Positions 6,970-8,495 of a stretch of 8,495 bases of DNA are shown piece after piece. The translations under genes and the position numbers were made by a program. The first letter of the stretch is position 1. Each line of letters starts with the position of its first letter. Under the pieces are notes generated by a model. It did no database searches, was not told where the DNA came from, and was given only the letters and a program-made list of their open reading frames with translations. The stretch comes from an uncultured Ruminococcus sp. GTDB taxonomy: Bacteria; Bacillota; Clostridia; Oscillospirales; Acutalibacteraceae. Location: positions 1-8,495 of the forward strand of contig CAMGGF010000043.1 in the NCBI GenBank assembly GCA_946055445.1. The letters are read 5' to 3'.

Positions 6970-7428
6970 ATGAAAGCAGTTATACAACGCGTGAAACACG
7001 CCCAAGTGTCCGTCGACGGCGAAACCGTCGGCAAAGTGGGCGAGGGGTATATGATTTTAGTCGGCGTGCAGGAAGGCGACACAAACGCCGACGCTGAAAT
7101 TTTGGCGCGCAAAACCGCCAATTTGCGTGTGTTTACCGACGAAGACGATAAAATGAACCGTTCGGTGTTGGATATCGACGGCGAAATTTTGGCGATTTCG
7201 CAGTTTACCCTTTGCGCCGATGTCAAAAAAGGCAACCGCCCGTCCTTTATGCATGCGGCAGAGCCCTGTGAAGCCGACCGACTTTACAATCTCTATTGTG
7301 ATGAACTGTTAAAAAACGGCGTGCGGAAAGTCGAAAAAGGCGTGTTCGGCGCGCACATGGAAGTTGAACTGTTGAACAACGGCCCCGTCACGATTTTGTT
7401 TGATACGGAAATTTGGAGAGGAAAATAA
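6970..7428 (+). CDS. dtd: D-aminoacyl-tRNA deacylase
   Basis: Hydrolyses D-amino acids (classically D-Tyr) mischarged on tRNA, and glycine mischarged on tRNA-Ala, recycling free tRNA; cytoplasmic homodimer. The 152-residue length is typical. The two active-site motifs are present: SQFTL at 77-81, with Thr80 in the catalytic position, and the cross-subunit NNGPVT at 136-141 carrying the Gly-Pro pair that rejects L-amino acids. The N-terminal MKAVIQRV and FGAHMEVEL at 126-134 are also family hallmarks. GGAGAGG at 6958-6964 overlaps the end of rel and precedes the ATG, and the gap to rel is 2 bases. The pairing next to rel is conserved in Bacillota. Confidence 0.96.
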   Translation: MKAVIQRVKHAQVSVDGETVGKVGEGYMILVGVQEGDTNADAEILARKTANLRVFTDEDDKMNRSVLDIDGEILAISQFTLCADVKKGNRPSFMHAAEPCEADRLYNLYCDELLKNGVRKVEKGVFGAHMEVELLNNGPVTILFDTEIWRGK

Positions 7429-7432
7429 GCAA

Positions 7433-8074
7433 ATGGCAGTAACCGTTCAATCCCTGCCGCAAGGGCCTATCGCGGCAAATACGCATATCATCACCGATAC
7501 CGCCACGGGCAAAATTGCTTTGGTGGACGCGGGTGACTGTACCGATACACTGCTATCCATGCTTTCGGGCGGTGCGGTCGAGTACATTTTGCTCACACAC
7601 GGGCATTTTGACCATATATTGGGCGTAGCGGCTTTAAAACAGCAGTTCCCCAAAGCGCAAATCTGCGTCCACGCGCTTGACGCCGACTGCCTGACCGATG
7701 AGGAAGAAAGCCTTTGCTCTTGGGAATGTGCGGGGCAGCAAACGATGATACAACCCGACCGCCTGTTGCAAGACGGCGACAAAATCACATTCGGCGAAAC
7801 GGAATTGACCGTGTTGCACACGCCCGGCCACACCAAAGGCGGTGTTTGCTATGCGGATTTGAAAAATCGAAATCTGTTTACGGGTGACACGCTGTTTTGT
7901 CTGACGGCAGGGCGCACGGATTTCCCCGGCGGCAGTGACGAGGACTTGCTGGCGTCGCTCATTCGCTTGAAAAATTTGGACGGCGATTTTACCGTGTATC
8001 CGGGGCACAACCGCGCCACCACGCTCGACTATGAGCGCACGCACAATCGGTATATGCGGAGAATGGGAAAATGA
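7433..8074 (+). CDS. MBL-fold metallohydrolase, glyoxalase II-like
   Basis: Metallo-beta-lactamase-fold hydrolase of the short glyoxalase-II-like group (YqgX/YcbL type). It probably cleaves a thioester such as an S-acyl thiol, but the substrate cannot be read from sequence. In the 213-residue protein the dinuclear metal site is complete: THGHFDH (55-61, giving His56, His58, Asp60, His61), His133 in HTPGHTKGG, Asp152 in GDTLF and His192 in YPGHN. GRTDFPGGS (160-168) is also typical of the group. The C-terminal helical domain of true hydroxyacylglutathione hydrolase is absent. The ATG at 7433 is preferred to an upstream TTG at 7400, which lies inside dtd and has no ribosome site; GGAGAGGA at 7415-7422 serves the ATG. 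It follows dtd by 4 bases and overlaps hemZ by 4 bases (ATGA), so translation of the two is probably coupled. Confidence 0.92.
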   Translation: MAVTVQSLPQGPIAANTHIITDTATGKIALVDAGDCTDTLLSMLSGGAVEYILLTHGHFDHILGVAALKQQFPKAQICVHALDADCLTDEEESLCSWECAGQQTMIQPDRLLQDGDKITFGETELTVLHTPGHTKGGVCYADLKNRNLFTGDTLFCLTAGRTDFPGGSDEDLLASLIRLKNLDGDFTVYPGHNRATTLDYERTHNRYMRRMGK

Positions 8075-8495
8075 TTTTAGAGGTTTTGGGGAATACCTAT
8101 CAATATGAACTTGAAAAACTGACGCGCGTGTTTTTTCCGAATGAAAAAATCCGCGTACTTTTTGAAGCGGACACATATCCCGCAGACGAAACGGTTTGTA
8201 CCGCGCAAATCGAAGCGGATACCGCGCGTGTTTCCATACAAATCGGCGGGCAAAAGTTGTGTAAAGTAAAGCCCCTTGTCAAAGAGGATGACCGTGAACT
8301 GCAACTCGCTTCGCTTTTGTTTTGCGGTTTGCAAACCTTGACGGGCTACACACCGCAATGGGGGCTGCTGACGGGGATTCGCCCGTCAAAATTGTTGCTC
8401 GCATTACAAGCGGAAATGGGGGAAGCGGCGGCGCGCGCCTATTTTACCGACCGCTTTTTTGTGTCGCCGCAAAAAACGGCACTCACAGAAAGCGT
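8071..8495 (+). CDS. hemZ: Coproporphyrinogen III oxidase-like radical SAM protein HemZ, N-terminal part (cut by window edge)
   Basis: HemZ is a Bacillota member of the oxygen-independent coproporphyrinogen dehydrogenase family, a radical SAM enzyme of haem/porphyrin synthesis; its in vivo role is less sure than that of HemN. Only 141 codons are in the window, all from the N-terminal region that precedes the radical SAM core, so the CxxxCxxC cluster motif is not visible. The call rests on WGLLTGIRPSKLLL (97-110), a close match to the WGILTGIRPTKL stretch I recall from HemZ, on the N-terminal layout, and on the position after dtd and the MBL hydrolase in the conserved gene order. The ATG overlaps the TGA of the preceding gene; GGAG at 8058-8061 lies 9 bases upstream. 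Confidence 0.85.
   Translation, partial: MILEVLGNTYQYELEKLTRVFFPNEKIRVLFEADTYPADETVCTAQIEADTARVSIQIGGQKLCKVKPLVKEDDRELQLASLLFCGLQTLTGYTPQWGLLTGIRPSKLLLALQAEMGEAAARAYFTDRFFVSPQKTALTES

Larger units (their letters stand above)
2637..8495 (+). other. Predicted operon recJ-rel-dtd-MBL-hemZ
   Basis: Five same-strand genes have gaps of 2, 2 and 4 bases and then a 4-base overlap, with ribosome sites lying inside the preceding genes. No terminator or further promoter-sized gap is present, so one transcript from the promoter at 2637-2665 is the simplest reading. Its downstream end is outside the window. Confidence 0.85.

Noticed and set aside
7400..7432. TTG at 7400 as the start of the MBL hydrolase
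   Set aside because: It would sit inside dtd with no ribosome site, while the ATG at 7433 has GGAGAGGA upstream and matches the family N-terminus.
1..8495. Defence system, prophage, CRISPR, transposon or other accessory cluster
   Set aside because: All seven genes belong to known housekeeping or cell-surface families in tight operons, with no integrase, transposase, tRNA, repeat array or compositional break.

Overview
The window looks like an ordinary chromosomal segment of a Gram-positive, Clostridia-type bacterium (phylum Bacillota). Three things point there. The gene order recJ, relA/rel, dtd, MBL hydrolase, hemZ is a Bacillota arrangement. HemZ is largely a Bacillota form of the coproporphyrinogen oxidase family. 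Genes are preceded by strong GGAGG-like ribosome sites, with TTG starts on two of them. Base composition is roughly balanced by eye and is similar across the genes, so nothing stands out as recently imported.

Layout. Bases 1-579 (minus strand) hold the N-terminal half of a branched-chain amino acid aminotransferase, cut by the left edge just before its expected catalytic lysine. Bases 599-2503 (minus strand) hold a membrane-anchored nucleotide-sugar 4,6-dehydratase of the CapD/PglF/EpsC class, 19 bases upstream of the aminotransferase and probably co-transcribed with it. Bases 2504-2741 are a divergent control region with two near-consensus sigma-A-type promoters facing outwards, A-tracts and a 12-base direct repeat between them. 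From 2742 rightward, five plus-strand genes are packed with 2 to 4 base gaps or a 4-base overlap: recJ (DNA repair exonuclease), a bifunctional (p)ppGpp synthetase/hydrolase, dtd (D-aminoacyl-tRNA deacylase), a glyoxalase-II-like metallo-beta-lactamase-fold hydrolase, and the start of hemZ, cut by the right edge.

How they work together. The rightward operon groups housekeeping functions: single-strand DNA processing, the stringent response, translation quality control, a probable detoxification hydrolase and haem/porphyrin synthesis. The leftward unit joins cell-surface glycan precursor synthesis to branched-chain amino acid metabolism, a less obvious pairing. No RNA gene, mobile element, CRISPR array, phage gene or intrinsic terminator was seen.

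I did not find evidence for a previously undescribed system. The points worth a second look are modest: the divergent promoter region, TTG starts on both genes it serves, the absence of apt between recJ and rel, a substitution in a conserved synthetase motif of Rel, and the unusual C-terminal tail of RecJ.
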